Assembly (NCBI GenBank): GCA_004557245.1
Contig: SFEL01000004.1
Coordinates: 1-64,000, forward strand
DNA length: 64,000 nucleotides
Source of the DNA: Clostridiales bacterium
Lineage (GTDB): Bacteria; Bacillota; Clostridia; Christensenellales; CAG-138
Direction of reading: 5' to 3'
Part shown: in pieces, positions 38,623-47,401 of the stretch
How positions within the stretch are numbered: position 1 is the stretch's first letter
Layout: each line of letters opens with the position of its first letter
Program-made: the position numbers and the translations under genes
The notes under the pieces: generated by a model
The model's input: only the letters and a program-made list of their open reading frames with translations
The model's database searches: none
What the model was told of the DNA's origin: nothing

Positions 38623-40698
38623 ATGATGGAGCTTCTTTCCCCGGCGGGCAGCCGGGAGGCATTGATTGCCGCCGTGCAGAACGGGGCGGACGCGGTATAC
38701 TTTGGCGGCAGCATGTTCAATGCCAGAAGGTTCGCGGCGAATTTTGACGACCATGGGCTTATTTCTGCCATAGACTACTGTCACGAGAGGGGCGTAAAGG
38801 TAAATATTACGCTGAACACCCTTTTGCTTGACAAGGAAATATCCAAGGCGTTGAAATACGCCGAATTTTTATGCAGAACAGGAGCCGACGCTGCTATAGT
38901 GCAGGATATGGGTCTTGTAAGCCTTATACGTAAAAATATTCCGGAGCTTCCCCTACACGCCAGCACACAGATGGGAATACACGAGCTGAACGGCGCAAGG
39001 GAGGCTGAGAAGCTGGGCCTTGAGCAGGTGGTGCTATCCCGGGAGGTGCCGCTGGGGGAGATCGAGTATATACATAATAATACGCCTATAGCCCTCGAGG
39101 CCTTTGCCCACGGGGCGCTTTGCATGAGCTTTTCAGGCGCCTGCCTGCTTTCCTCAATGGCGGGAGAAAGAAGCGGCAACCGCGGCACCTGCGCACAGCC
39201 CTGCCGCAAACGCATGGGGCTTGAATATATGCCGGGCAGAGACGAATACGACCTGAGCCTTGGCGACCTTTGTATGATAGAACATCTTGCGGAGCTGAAA
39301 CAAGCCGGCGTAAGCTGCATAAAATTAGAGGGCCGCATGAAGAGGGCGGAATACGTTGCGGTGGTGACGCGGGCGTACCGGGACGCGCTGGACGGCGCGG
39401 ATAAAGCCGAGATATCCCGGCATAAGAAGCGCATGCTGGATATGTTTGATCGCGGCGGCGGCTGCACAGGCTACTTTTACGGAGACAACGCCCATACCGG
39501 GTGCATAGCCGTAAGCGATAGATCAAAGGAACTTATCGAAGAAGCGGCAAACAGCTACGCTAAGGATACACGCAAGCAGCCTGTAGATATGGAACTGCAT
39601 ATGCGCGTAGGTGAGGCTGCAAGGCTTGCCATGCGCTTAGGCGGCGATAATGTGGAGGCCGTGGGCGACGTTGTACAGCCCGCCCAAAAACCTCAAACCG
39701 CCGAAAGGTATATGGAACAGACCCGAAAGCTGGGGGATACGCCATTTATATGCGCAGGCATAAGGGCGGATATCGACGAAAAGGCATTTCTTCCTATGAG
39801 CGCGGTGAACGCCCTGCGCAGAGACGCTTCCGCTAAGCTTTTGGAGTCTCTGCATCGGAGAAGAAGCTGCGACAGCGGCGATATTCCAAAGCTTAAAAAC
39901 CAGCCTGCGGAGCACACCCGGATAACCGCCATAGCGAGTACGCTGGATCAGGCGAAGGCGGCATTCGGTGCGGGAGCCGACGAGGTGGCGCTGGAGCCCT
40001 GGGAATTTCACATTGCAGCCTTTGAGGCAGCTGCGGCGTTTAAAGGAAGCAAGAAGCTTTTGATATCCCTTCCCGTGGCAATAATAAGCCATAAGGAAGC
40101 GGAAAAGATTATGAAGATAATCGGAAGCGGCCTTATAGACGGCGGCATAGCGGCCAATGTTGGCCAGCTCGAGCTTATAAGAAGCCTGCCGCTCAGGATA
40201 GCGGGGACACAGATGAATGCCATGAACGGCTATACCGTGCAGGCATATAAGAATATGGGCTTTGACAGAGTGACGCTTTCGCTGGAACTTACCAAACCCC
40301 AGCTGCGGGATATTTCAGGGGCCGGCACTGCTGTAAGCGTATACGGCAGGGCGCAGCTGATGCAGCTTCGCCATTGCCCGGTGAAAGAGTACAGGGGTTG
40401 CCGCAGCTGCGATGGCTTCCCGGGGAAAATGGTCGATGAGGGTGGCAGGGAATTCCCCCTGTGCAACGTGCGGCAGGAAGACGGCTGCCTGGTGCGGCTG
40501 CTCAACTGCCTGCCCACCGATATAACGGACCTATACGGCGAGCTGCCAAAGCCTGAGGCCGTACAGCTTGCATTTTACGATGAAGGTCCTGAAAAGGTAC
40601 GGGAGCGCATAGCAGCTGTCATGGCGGCGAGAGACGGCAGAAAGGTATCCCCGGCTAAAAACGCCACCCGCGGCCATTGGAACAGGGCAGTAGATTAA
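38623..40698 (+). CDS. U32 family peptidase with DUF3656-type C-terminal region
   Basis: A 691-residue protein. The N-terminal U32 domain begins ELLSPAGSREALIAAVQNGADAVYFGG-like sequence and carries the U32 signature (EAFAHGALCMSFSG followed by AxCLLSS), with conserved cysteines for an iron-sulfur cluster later (CAQPCR). The C-terminal half matches the extension seen in clostridial U32 proteins, with a second half-barrel and CPVKEYRGC. Relatives include tRNA hydroxylation proteins TrhP/YegQ and RlhA, so an RNA-modification role is as likely as proteolysis. It is directly followed by mutS2. Confidence 0.88.
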   Translation: MMELLSPAGSREALIAAVQNGADAVYFGGSMFNARRFAANFDDHGLISAIDYCHERGVKVNITLNTLLLDKEISKALKYAEFLCRTGADAAIVQDMGLVSLIRKNIPELPLHASTQMGIHELNGAREAEKLGLEQVVLSREVPLGEIEYIHNNTPIALEAFAHGALCMSFSGACLLSSMAGERSGNRGTCAQPCRKRMGLEYMPGRDEYDLSLGDLCMIEHLAELKQAGVSCIKLEGRMKRAEYVAVVTRAYRDALDGADKAEISRHKKRMLDMFDRGGGCTGYFYGDNAHTGCIAVSDRSKELIEEAANSYAKDTRKQPVDMELHMRVGEAARLAMRLGGDNVEAVGDVVQPAQKPQTAERYMEQTRKLGDTPFICAGIRADIDEKAFLPMSAVNALRRDASAKLLESLHRRRSCDSGDIPKLKNQPAEHTRITAIASTLDQAKAAFGAGADEVALEPWEFHIAAFEAAAAFKGSKKLLISLPVAIISHKEAEKIMKIIGSGLIDGGIAANVGQLELIRSLPLRIAGTQMNAMNGYTVQAYKNMGFDRVTLSLELTKPQLRDISGAGTAVSVYGRAQLMQLRHCPVKEYRGCRSCDGFPGKMVDEGGREFPLCNVRQEDGCLVRLLNCLPTDITDLYGELPKPEAVQLAFYDEGPEKVRERIAAVMAARDGRKVSPAKNATRGHWNRAVD

Positions 40699-40712
40699 AT
40701 TCGGAGATGAAT

Positions 40713-43073
40713 ATGCAGGAAAAGGTTTTAAAAACACTTGAATACGACAAAATAGCCGAAATGCTGAAGGCTAAAACCGTGACCTGCGCAGGCGCCGAGC
40801 TTGCAGAGGGCATTGAGCCTTACGATACATTTGACAAGGTAAAATCCGCGCTGGCATTTACGGCCGAGGCGGAAACGGTAATTATACGCACCGGCCATTC
40901 TCCCATAGACAGTTTCCCTGATATGCGGGAATGCCTGAAGCGCATACATGCGGCGCTGTTCGTATCTCCCGTCGAGCTCATGGGCATATCCCGCTGCCTG
41001 CGCGTTTCCCGTCTCGCAAAGGAGGCCGTCGAGAGGGAAGAAAACGTTCCGCTCCTCAGCAACCTTGCGGGGTACATCTCTACCCACCGTTCTGTAGAGG
41101 AGGAGATAGATCGATGCATACTTGGCGAGGAGGAGATATTCGACGGGGCGTCACCGGAGCTTTCGAGAATACGCCGCTCCATGCGTCAGACAAACGATAA
41201 GGTGCGCGAGCGGCTGGGCAGCATGATACGCTCTGCCGCTTACTCGAAATACCTTCAGGAACCGCTAATAACCATACGCAACGGCAGGTTTGTTATCCCT
41301 GTAAAGCAGGAATACCGCCAGAATGTGCCGGGGCTAATACACGATCAATCCGGCAGTGGGGCGACGCTATTTATTGAGCCTGCCGCGGTGGTGGAGCTTG
41401 GCAACCAATATAAAAAGCTTATAGCCGAGGAGCAGCAGGAGATAGAGCGTATACTTTCCGAGCTTACCGCCATGGTAGCGCCCTACGGCAGCGAGATAAA
41501 CGAGAATATAAGAATCCTGGGCGATATGGATCTGGCGTTTGCCAAGGCCAAGCTGGCCCGGGACATGAACGCTACGGAGCCGAATCTCAATCATACCGGC
41601 TATATACGTATAGTGCAGGGGCGTCACCCTCTCATACCTAAGGAAGCGGTGCGGCCAATAGACATATGGCTGGGCCGCGATTTCAGGACGCTTATAATCA
41701 CAGGCCCAAACACGGGCGGCAAGACGGTAACGCTGAAGACTGTGGGACTATTTGTGCTCATGACCCAGAGCGGCATGTTCATACCTGCGGACATTGGCAG
41801 CGAGATATCCGTATTCGACAGCGTATATGCAGACATAGGCGATGAGCAGTCAATAGAGCAGTCCCTTTCCACCTTCTCCTCCCATATGACGAACATAGTA
41901 GGCATACTGAAGGGCGCTGACGGCAGGTCGCTGGTGCTTCTGGACGAGCTGGGAGCAGGCACCGACCCGGTAGAAGGCGCGGCCCTTGCAATAAGCATAC
42001 TGGAGGAGCTTCATTCACGCAATACCGTCACCGTGGCCACTACCCATTACAGCGAGGTCAAGGCATTTGCACTCACCCATGACGGAATAGAGAACGCCTC
42101 CATGGAGTTTGACGTTGACAGGCTGTGTCCCACGTACAGGCTTTTTATAGGCATACCGGGCAAGTCTAACGCGTTCGAGATATCCAAGCGGCTGGGACTG
42201 AACGACGGCGTAATAGACAGGGCCAAGACATATCTGAAGGGCGAGGACGTGCGCTTCGAGGATATAATATCCAGCGCCCAGAGCCGCTATCAGCTGGCGG
42301 AGGAAGAGCGGGCGATGGCAAGCGCGGCACGGCGCGATCTTGACAAGCTCCGCCAGGAGACCGAAACTGAGCGCAGAAAGCTGGAGGCAGACAGGGCGAA
42401 GTATCAGGCGAAGGCAAAGGATGAGGCGCGGCGCATAGTTGAGGATACGCGCCGTGAGATGGATAAGCTGATAGCCGATATCCGCAGCATAAAGGGCGTG
42501 GACAGGAGCGCCGCAGACAGGGTGATACAGCAGTCCCGTGACGCTCTTCGCAAGCGCCGGGACGACCTTGCCGAAAAGCTGGTGCTTAACAAAGAGGACG
42601 GCACCAAGCCGCCCAAGACAGTCAATCCTGGGGATACGGTCAGAATAGTGTCTCTCGATAAAAAGGCAACGGTGCTTTCCAAGCCTGACTCAAAGGGCGA
42701 GGTTCAGGTACAGGCGGGTGTAATGAAGCTCAACGCAAAGCTTGCGGATCTTCGCATGATGCAGGACGACACACCGCAAAAGGGCGTGGGCAAAATACGT
42801 CTCGAGAAGGATCGCCAGGTAGGAATGGAGCTGGACATCAGGGGAATGCTGGTGGACGACGCAATACTGGTGGTGGACAGGTACATAGACAACGCGGTGC
42901 TTTCCGGCCTTACGGAGATAAATATCATACACGGCAAGGGCACGGGCGCATTGCGTGCCGGAATACAGGATTACCTCCGCACAAACAAGCGGGTGAAATC
43001 CTTCCGACTCGGCAACTACGGCGAGGGCGACGCGGGCGTAACAGTGGTTACGCTAAAGGAAACAAAACAGTGA
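40713..43073 (+). CDS. mutS2: Endonuclease MutS2
   Basis: MutS2 (786 residues) suppresses homologous recombination and, in Bacillus, also acts on collided ribosomes. The core and clamp domains lead to the ATPase with Walker A GPNTGGKTVTL and Walker B LVLLDELGAGTDP, a long coiled coil (about 510-620), and a C-terminal Smr nuclease domain with LDIRGMLVDDA and IIHGKGTGALR. Start 40713 is seven bases from GGAG; an ATG at 40707 is too close. The open frame overlaps the U32 gene only in its spurious upstream part. Confidence 0.95.
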   Translation: MQEKVLKTLEYDKIAEMLKAKTVTCAGAELAEGIEPYDTFDKVKSALAFTAEAETVIIRTGHSPIDSFPDMRECLKRIHAALFVSPVELMGISRCLRVSRLAKEAVEREENVPLLSNLAGYISTHRSVEEEIDRCILGEEEIFDGASPELSRIRRSMRQTNDKVRERLGSMIRSAAYSKYLQEPLITIRNGRFVIPVKQEYRQNVPGLIHDQSGSGATLFIEPAAVVELGNQYKKLIAEEQQEIERILSELTAMVAPYGSEINENIRILGDMDLAFAKAKLARDMNATEPNLNHTGYIRIVQGRHPLIPKEAVRPIDIWLGRDFRTLIITGPNTGGKTVTLKTVGLFVLMTQSGMFIPADIGSEISVFDSVYADIGDEQSIEQSLSTFSSHMTNIVGILKGADGRSLVLLDELGAGTDPVEGAALAISILEELHSRNTVTVATTHYSEVKAFALTHDGIENASMEFDVDRLCPTYRLFIGIPGKSNAFEISKRLGLNDGVIDRAKTYLKGEDVRFEDIISSAQSRYQLAEEERAMASAARRDLDKLRQETETERRKLEADRAKYQAKAKDEARRIVEDTRREMDKLIADIRSIKGVDRSAADRVIQQSRDALRKRRDDLAEKLVLNKEDGTKPPKTVNPGDTVRIVSLDKKATVLSKPDSKGEVQVQAGVMKLNAKLADLRMMQDDTPQKGVGKIRLEKDRQVGMELDIRGMLVDDAILVVDRYIDNAVLSGLTEINIIHGKGTGALRAGIQDYLRTNKRVKSFRLGNYGEGDAGVTVVTLKETKQ

Positions 43074-43151
43074 CAAGTGCCGTAAAACGGCTGATTTGGA
43101 CTGTTTTTGCAGATTTATTCATACCAGGTTCATATTTGGGTGGTATCATTT

Positions 43152-43616
43152 ATGATAGCAGTTTCAGAGTGCCTGAGCGGCAGGCCATGCCGCTATGACG
43201 GCAGGGCAAAACCGGATAAAGGGGCGCAGGAGCTGGTAAAAGCAGGCGCCGTATGCATATGTCCGGAGGTGCTGGGCGGCCTTGATACGCCCCGCTCACC
43301 TGCCGAGATACAGGGCGGCGACGGGTTCGACGTGCTGGATGGCAAAGCGAAGGTCGTGAATAAGGCCGGTGAAGATGTTACGGCGCAGTACGTGAAGGGT
43401 GCTGAAATAGTCCTTGAGCTATGCAAAAAGTACGGCGTTGCAGAGGCTGTGCTGAAGGAGAAAAGCCCCTCCTGCGGATCGAGCCTCATCTACGACGGCA
43501 GCTTTACGGGCACACTCAGGCCGGGCGTGGGCGTTACAGCGGCGCTGCTCCTGCGAAACGGTATAACCGTAAGGGACGAGCAAAGCTGTGCTGAAACGGG
43601 AAACAAAGCAAAATAA
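43152..43616 (+). CDS. DUF523 domain-containing protein
   Basis: A 154-residue DUF523 protein, a small cytoplasmic family of unknown function. The family landmarks are VSECLSGRPCRYDG at the start, CPEVLGGLDTPR, and KEKSPSCGSS in the second half; the clustered cysteines suggest metal binding. GGTGG nine bases upstream supports ATG 43152 over the farther start at 43107. Its end lies just before the response regulator gene. Confidence 0.85.
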   Translation: MIAVSECLSGRPCRYDGRAKPDKGAQELVKAGAVCICPEVLGGLDTPRSPAEIQGGDGFDVLDGKAKVVNKAGEDVTAQYVKGAEIVLELCKKYGVAEAVLKEKSPSCGSSLIYDGSFTGTLRPGVGVTAALLLRNGITVRDEQSCAETGNKAK

Positions 43617-43638
43617 ACGAAAGGCGAATATTACGGCA

Positions 43639-44319
43639 ATGGATAAAAAAGCAATACTGGTAATAGATGACGACCGCAATATACTGGCGATAATAGAGAT
43701 GTACCTTAAAAAAGAAGGGTGTACAGTAACCACCTGCGAGCGGGGCGACACGGCACTTGAGGCTTTCCACAAGGCAAAGCCCGACCTGGTAGTGCTGGAC
43801 GTGATGCTTCCCGGTATGGACGGCTGGGGAGTGCTCGGCAAGATTCGGGAAGAGAGCGACGTGCCGGTTATAATGCTTACTGCAAAGGGCGACACTATGG
43901 ACCGAATACAGGGGCTGGATCTTGGTGCCGACGACTATATGGTAAAGCCCTTCGAGGCAAAGGAGCTTATTGCCCGCATTAAGGCGGTAATGCGCAGAAG
44001 CGGCGGACAGAGCGAGGAAAAGAAAGTATCCTTCGATAATCTGGTAATATCCTTGGATAATTACTCAGTGCTGCTGGACGGCAAGCCTGTGGAAATGCCC
44101 CCCAAGGAGATAGAATTGCTGTACTTTCTCGCTTCCCGTCCGGGAAAGGTATTTACCAGGGAGCAGCTGCTGGAGCAGGTGTGGGGCTTTGACTTTTTCG
44201 GAGATTCCCGAACGGTGGACGTTCACGTGAAGCGCATTCGGGAAAAGCTGGGCGAGAGGGACGAGTGGCAGCTCAAGACCGTATGGGGCGTGGGCTATAA
44301 GTTTGATGTTGCTAAGTAG
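43639..44319 (+). CDS. OmpR/PhoB family response regulator
   Basis: A 226-residue two-domain regulator. The receiver domain has the acidic pocket IDDD (10-12), phosphoacceptor Asp54 in VVLDVMLPGMDG, the switch Thr in MLTAKGD and Lys in MVKPFEA. The C-terminal winged helix ends with RTVDVHVKRIREKLG, which contacts DNA. Upstream in-frame ATG at 43588 is inside the DUF523 gene and not needed. It is followed by its histidine kinase 29 bases later; together with the HtrA-type protease this resembles envelope-stress modules. Confidence 0.93.
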   Translation: MDKKAILVIDDDRNILAIIEMYLKKEGCTVTTCERGDTALEAFHKAKPDLVVLDVMLPGMDGWGVLGKIREESDVPVIMLTAKGDTMDRIQGLDLGADDYMVKPFEAKELIARIKAVMRRSGGQSEEKKVSFDNLVISLDNYSVLLDGKPVEMPPKEIELLYFLASRPGKVFTREQLLEQVWGFDFFGDSRTVDVHVKRIREKLGERDEWQLKTVWGVGYKFDVAK

Positions 44320-44348
44320 ACAAGATTTTTAACGGGAACATTGGCTAT

Positions 44349-45818
44349 ATGTTCAAAACGCTGTTTTCAAGAATGCTGGCTACATACCTTTCGGTGACGC
44401 TGGGGCTGCTGATTCTCCTCGGCTTTACCGTAGGCACCGTGTTTCAGAACCAGTACAAAACCGAAAAACGCGACGAACTCAAGCGCGAAGCCCAGGAGAT
44501 AAGCGCAACTGTGACGGAACGCTACATAGACAGCGCCAAGCGTGCCATGGCTGAAAAGGAACTCCTGACAATCGCAAGAAAGTATGATGCCATGGTCATA
44601 CTTCAGTTTGCGGACGAGAGCCTTGGACGATGCGTGTTCATCGACGAGGAATCTACTGCAAAATGGGCGGGCTGCGACGATATGGATATATCAAGCATCA
44701 CCAGCGGCATACTTTACGGCGGCCAAAAGACCGAGGTAAGAAAAATGCTGGGAGACAGGGTAGACATGCCCACCATGTCGCTTACGGGGCCTATAACGAA
44801 TGAAAACGGCAGGGTGATAGCGGCTTTGGTGCTGCATACGGATACCAGCCGTATACAGGAGTCCATTCGTCAGGTTACTATGGACGTAATATTGTATTCC
44901 TGCATAGGAGTGGTGCTGGCGATGCTCGCGGTATCGTATATCACGGGCAAAATGACAAAGCCTATCACCGAGATGAACAATATCGTGATGCGCTACTCCA
45001 AGGGAGAGTTCGACCTCCGCGTAAAAAGCGAGGGTACGGACGAGGTAGCCCAGCTCGGGAAAAGCTTCAATATAATGGCATCGGAGCTTAACACGCTGGA
45101 GGAGGCCAGAAGAAGCTTTGTGGCCAACGTTTCACACGAGCTGAGGTCGCCGCTCACCTCGATGAGGGGCTTCCTCGAGGCTATGCAGGACGGCACTATA
45201 GCGCAGGAGGATTACGCCAAGTATCTGGAGATAGTCATAAACGAGAACCGGCGCATGACGTCAATGGTGAACGACCTGCTGGATCTTGCCAGAATAGAGT
45301 CCGGCCAGGTAGTGATAAAGAAAGAAGTATTTGACATAAACGAGCTGATAGTGAGGACCATGCTCACATTCGAGGCGAGGGTGGACGCCAAAAAGCTCAA
45401 TGTGGAGCTGGATATGAAGCCGGAGAAGATAGCCGTCGAGGCGGACCCCGGCCAGATAGCCCAGGTGGTGCGGAATCTCATAGATAACGCCATAAAGTTT
45501 ACGCCGGAGGGCGGCAGCCTGTGGCTTATCACCAAAGTAAAGAAAAAGGTCGTTACGGTAACGGTCAAGGATTCCGGCAAGGGCATAGACGCCGACAGCA
45601 TACCGCATCTGTTCGAGAGGTTCTACAAGGCGGAAAAGGCCCATACGCCCGGAGAAAGCGCCGGCACCGGACTCGGCCTTGCCATAGTAAAGCGAATAAT
45701 AGATCAGCACGATCAGGATATAACCGTGGAGTCGGAGCCGGGAAAGGGAACGAGCTTTACCTTTACCCTCAACGCCGCGGAGCGAAGCGTCAAAGGCGCG
45801 GCACAGAAAAAAGCTTAA
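44349..45818 (+). CDS. Sensor histidine kinase (HAMP-HisKA-HATPase)
   Basis: A 489-residue membrane kinase. A first helix (about 11-32), an extracellular sensor region of about 140 residues, a second helix (about 175-198), a HAMP domain, HisKA with the phosphoacceptor His in NVSHELRSPLTSM, and HATPase_c with N box NLIDNAIKFT, G1 DSGKGI, F box FERFY and G2 GTGLGLAI are all visible. The ligand is unknown. It forms a two-component system with the preceding regulator. The protease gene follows after 17 bases, suggesting co-regulation. Confidence 0.94.
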   Translation: MFKTLFSRMLATYLSVTLGLLILLGFTVGTVFQNQYKTEKRDELKREAQEISATVTERYIDSAKRAMAEKELLTIARKYDAMVILQFADESLGRCVFIDEESTAKWAGCDDMDISSITSGILYGGQKTEVRKMLGDRVDMPTMSLTGPITNENGRVIAALVLHTDTSRIQESIRQVTMDVILYSCIGVVLAMLAVSYITGKMTKPITEMNNIVMRYSKGEFDLRVKSEGTDEVAQLGKSFNIMASELNTLEEARRSFVANVSHELRSPLTSMRGFLEAMQDGTIAQEDYAKYLEIVINENRRMTSMVNDLLDLARIESGQVVIKKEVFDINELIVRTMLTFEARVDAKKLNVELDMKPEKIAVEADPGQIAQVVRNLIDNAIKFTPEGGSLWLITKVKKKVVTVTVKDSGKGIDADSIPHLFERFYKAEKAHTPGESAGTGLGLAIVKRIIDQHDQDITVESEPGKGTSFTFTLNAAERSVKGAAQKKA

Positions 45819-45835
45819 ACACTTGGAGGCAGTAT

Positions 45836-47245
45836 ATGGAAGAATACAGTGAAATGAACGGACAAAACGATGAGCAGAACACCGGCGGCGAGTTCGGCGG
45901 CAGTTATTATCAGCACAATGCCATGCCAAGGGAAAAGAAGAGCAGGCAAAACAGCTGTGCGGGTTACATACTCGTAGGTATACTCTGCCTGCTGGTTGGC
46001 ATAGCTGTGGGCAGCTGCACAACGACGCTGGCCATATCCGGCATAAAGGAGGCGGCGGAGAGCGTACTTCCCGGCGAGGATAAGGGCAGCGGGGACAACG
46101 ATGACAGCGGCTTCAGCTTTGAGTGGCATTTTGGAGGGAAAAAGCCGGAAAACAATAGGCCCGCCAAGGATGAAGAATATCAGGAGCCTGAAAAAAAGCA
46201 GTATACCGGACGCGAAATGCCGGTGCTGGACGGGCAGGTCCCCATCATTTCAGATACAGCAAACCCCGCTCCGGACATAGTGGAGCAGACCTTTGAGGGT
46301 GTGGTAGGGGTCAATTCATACGAAAAGGTAAAGGACAAGGACGAGCTTGAGGGCTACGGCAGCGGCTTCGCGATTTCAAGCGAAGGCTACATCGTGACAA
46401 ATGCCCACGTTATAAAGGGTGCGAGCAAGGTAACCGTCACTTTACCGGACAACGACAAGCAGGAGATAGACGCCGAGGTGGTAGGCTACGATTCCACCAT
46501 GGATATCGCTGTGCTCTATATCAGGAAGGACGGCCTGAAGCCACTGGCACTTGGCAGTGCCGAAAATGTTCGGGTGGGCGATTTCACTATCGCCATAGGA
46601 AATCCCTCCGGCAGTGAGCTTGCGGGCACGGCCACATTCGGCATAATCAGCGCAACATCCAGAAACGTAAACATTGACGGCCGCGAGAACGAATATCTGC
46701 AGACCGATGCAGCCATCAACCCCGGCAACAGCGGCGGCCCTCTGCTCAATATGAAGGGCGAGGTAATAGGTATAACTACTGCGAAGAACATATTTGCCGG
46801 CTATGATGAGTATGGCAACACCATAAGCGCCGAGGGCCTCGGCTTTGCCATACCGATCGATAAGGCTGTGGAGGTGGCGGAGGAGCTGATAACTCAAGGC
46901 CACGTTGTTCGTCCCGGTATGGGCATAAACGTGATCGAGATAACTGAGGAAAATGCGGAAAAGTATGATCTGCACAGCGGTATACTGATCTACAGCGTAA
47001 CCAAGAATGGCCCCGCGCACAAGGCGGGTCTCAGGGTGGACGACATAGTGACAGCCTACGACGGCATAAACGTTACTACCCAGGGCGACTTCGTGGATTA
47101 CATTAAGGATAAGCGGGTAGGGGATACGGTAAGCTTAGAGATCATAAGGGGCGACGAGGAAATTACTATAGACGTCACCCTGGGAGACATTAACGAGTTG
47201 GGCGACGAGCTGGTCGGCAACAGGACTTCAAGCCTGTTTGACTAA
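45836..47245 (+). CDS. htrA: HtrA/DegP-type trypsin-like serine protease with PDZ domain
   Basis: A 469-residue membrane-anchored S1C protease. A cytoplasmic N-terminus is followed by one helix (about 43-66), a charged linker, the protease domain with the triad His (TNAHVIKG), Asp (STMDIAVL) and Ser (NPGNSGGPL), and one C-terminal PDZ domain (KNGPAHKAGLRVDDIV). It degrades misfolded exported proteins. ATG 45836 has GGAGG in front. Immediate linkage to the two-component system suggests that the pair controls it, as CssRS does for HtrA in Bacillus (analogy). Confidence 0.92.
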   Translation: MEEYSEMNGQNDEQNTGGEFGGSYYQHNAMPREKKSRQNSCAGYILVGILCLLVGIAVGSCTTTLAISGIKEAAESVLPGEDKGSGDNDDSGFSFEWHFGGKKPENNRPAKDEEYQEPEKKQYTGREMPVLDGQVPIISDTANPAPDIVEQTFEGVVGVNSYEKVKDKDELEGYGSGFAISSEGYIVTNAHVIKGASKVTVTLPDNDKQEIDAEVVGYDSTMDIAVLYIRKDGLKPLALGSAENVRVGDFTIAIGNPSGSELAGTATFGIISATSRNVNIDGRENEYLQTDAAINPGNSGGPLLNMKGEVIGITTAKNIFAGYDEYGNTISAEGLGFAIPIDKAVEVAEELITQGHVVRPGMGINVIEITEENAEKYDLHSGILIYSVTKNGPAHKAGLRVDDIVTAYDGINVTTQGDFVDYIKDKRVGDTVSLEIIRGDEEITIDVTLGDINELGDELVGNRTSSLFD

Positions 47246-47283
47246 ATAAGCGTCAAATATGCTAATAAATCCGATAAAAACAG

Positions 47284-47313
47284 TTTACAAAAGGCGGATT
47301 TATCTGGTAAACT
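47284..47313 (+). promoter_or_regulatory. Promoter of the EF-G-like gene
   Basis: TTTACA at 47284-47289 and TAAACT at 47308-47313 with an 18-base spacer, about 90 bases before the start. A short GCGC-rich inverted repeat lies between. Confidence 0.5.
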
Positions 47314-47401
47314 ATTTGTTGGTGCTTTATGCGCGCTTTGGCGCAAAAATGCGCACGAATAAGTTATTCAATTATTTATATTACACCTTAGGGGGATTGA
47401 A

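Noticed and set aside
45521..45835. N-terminal extension of the HtrA-type protease
   Set aside because: The open frame overlaps the histidine kinase gene; the GGAGG and ATG at 45836 give the normal anchored protein.
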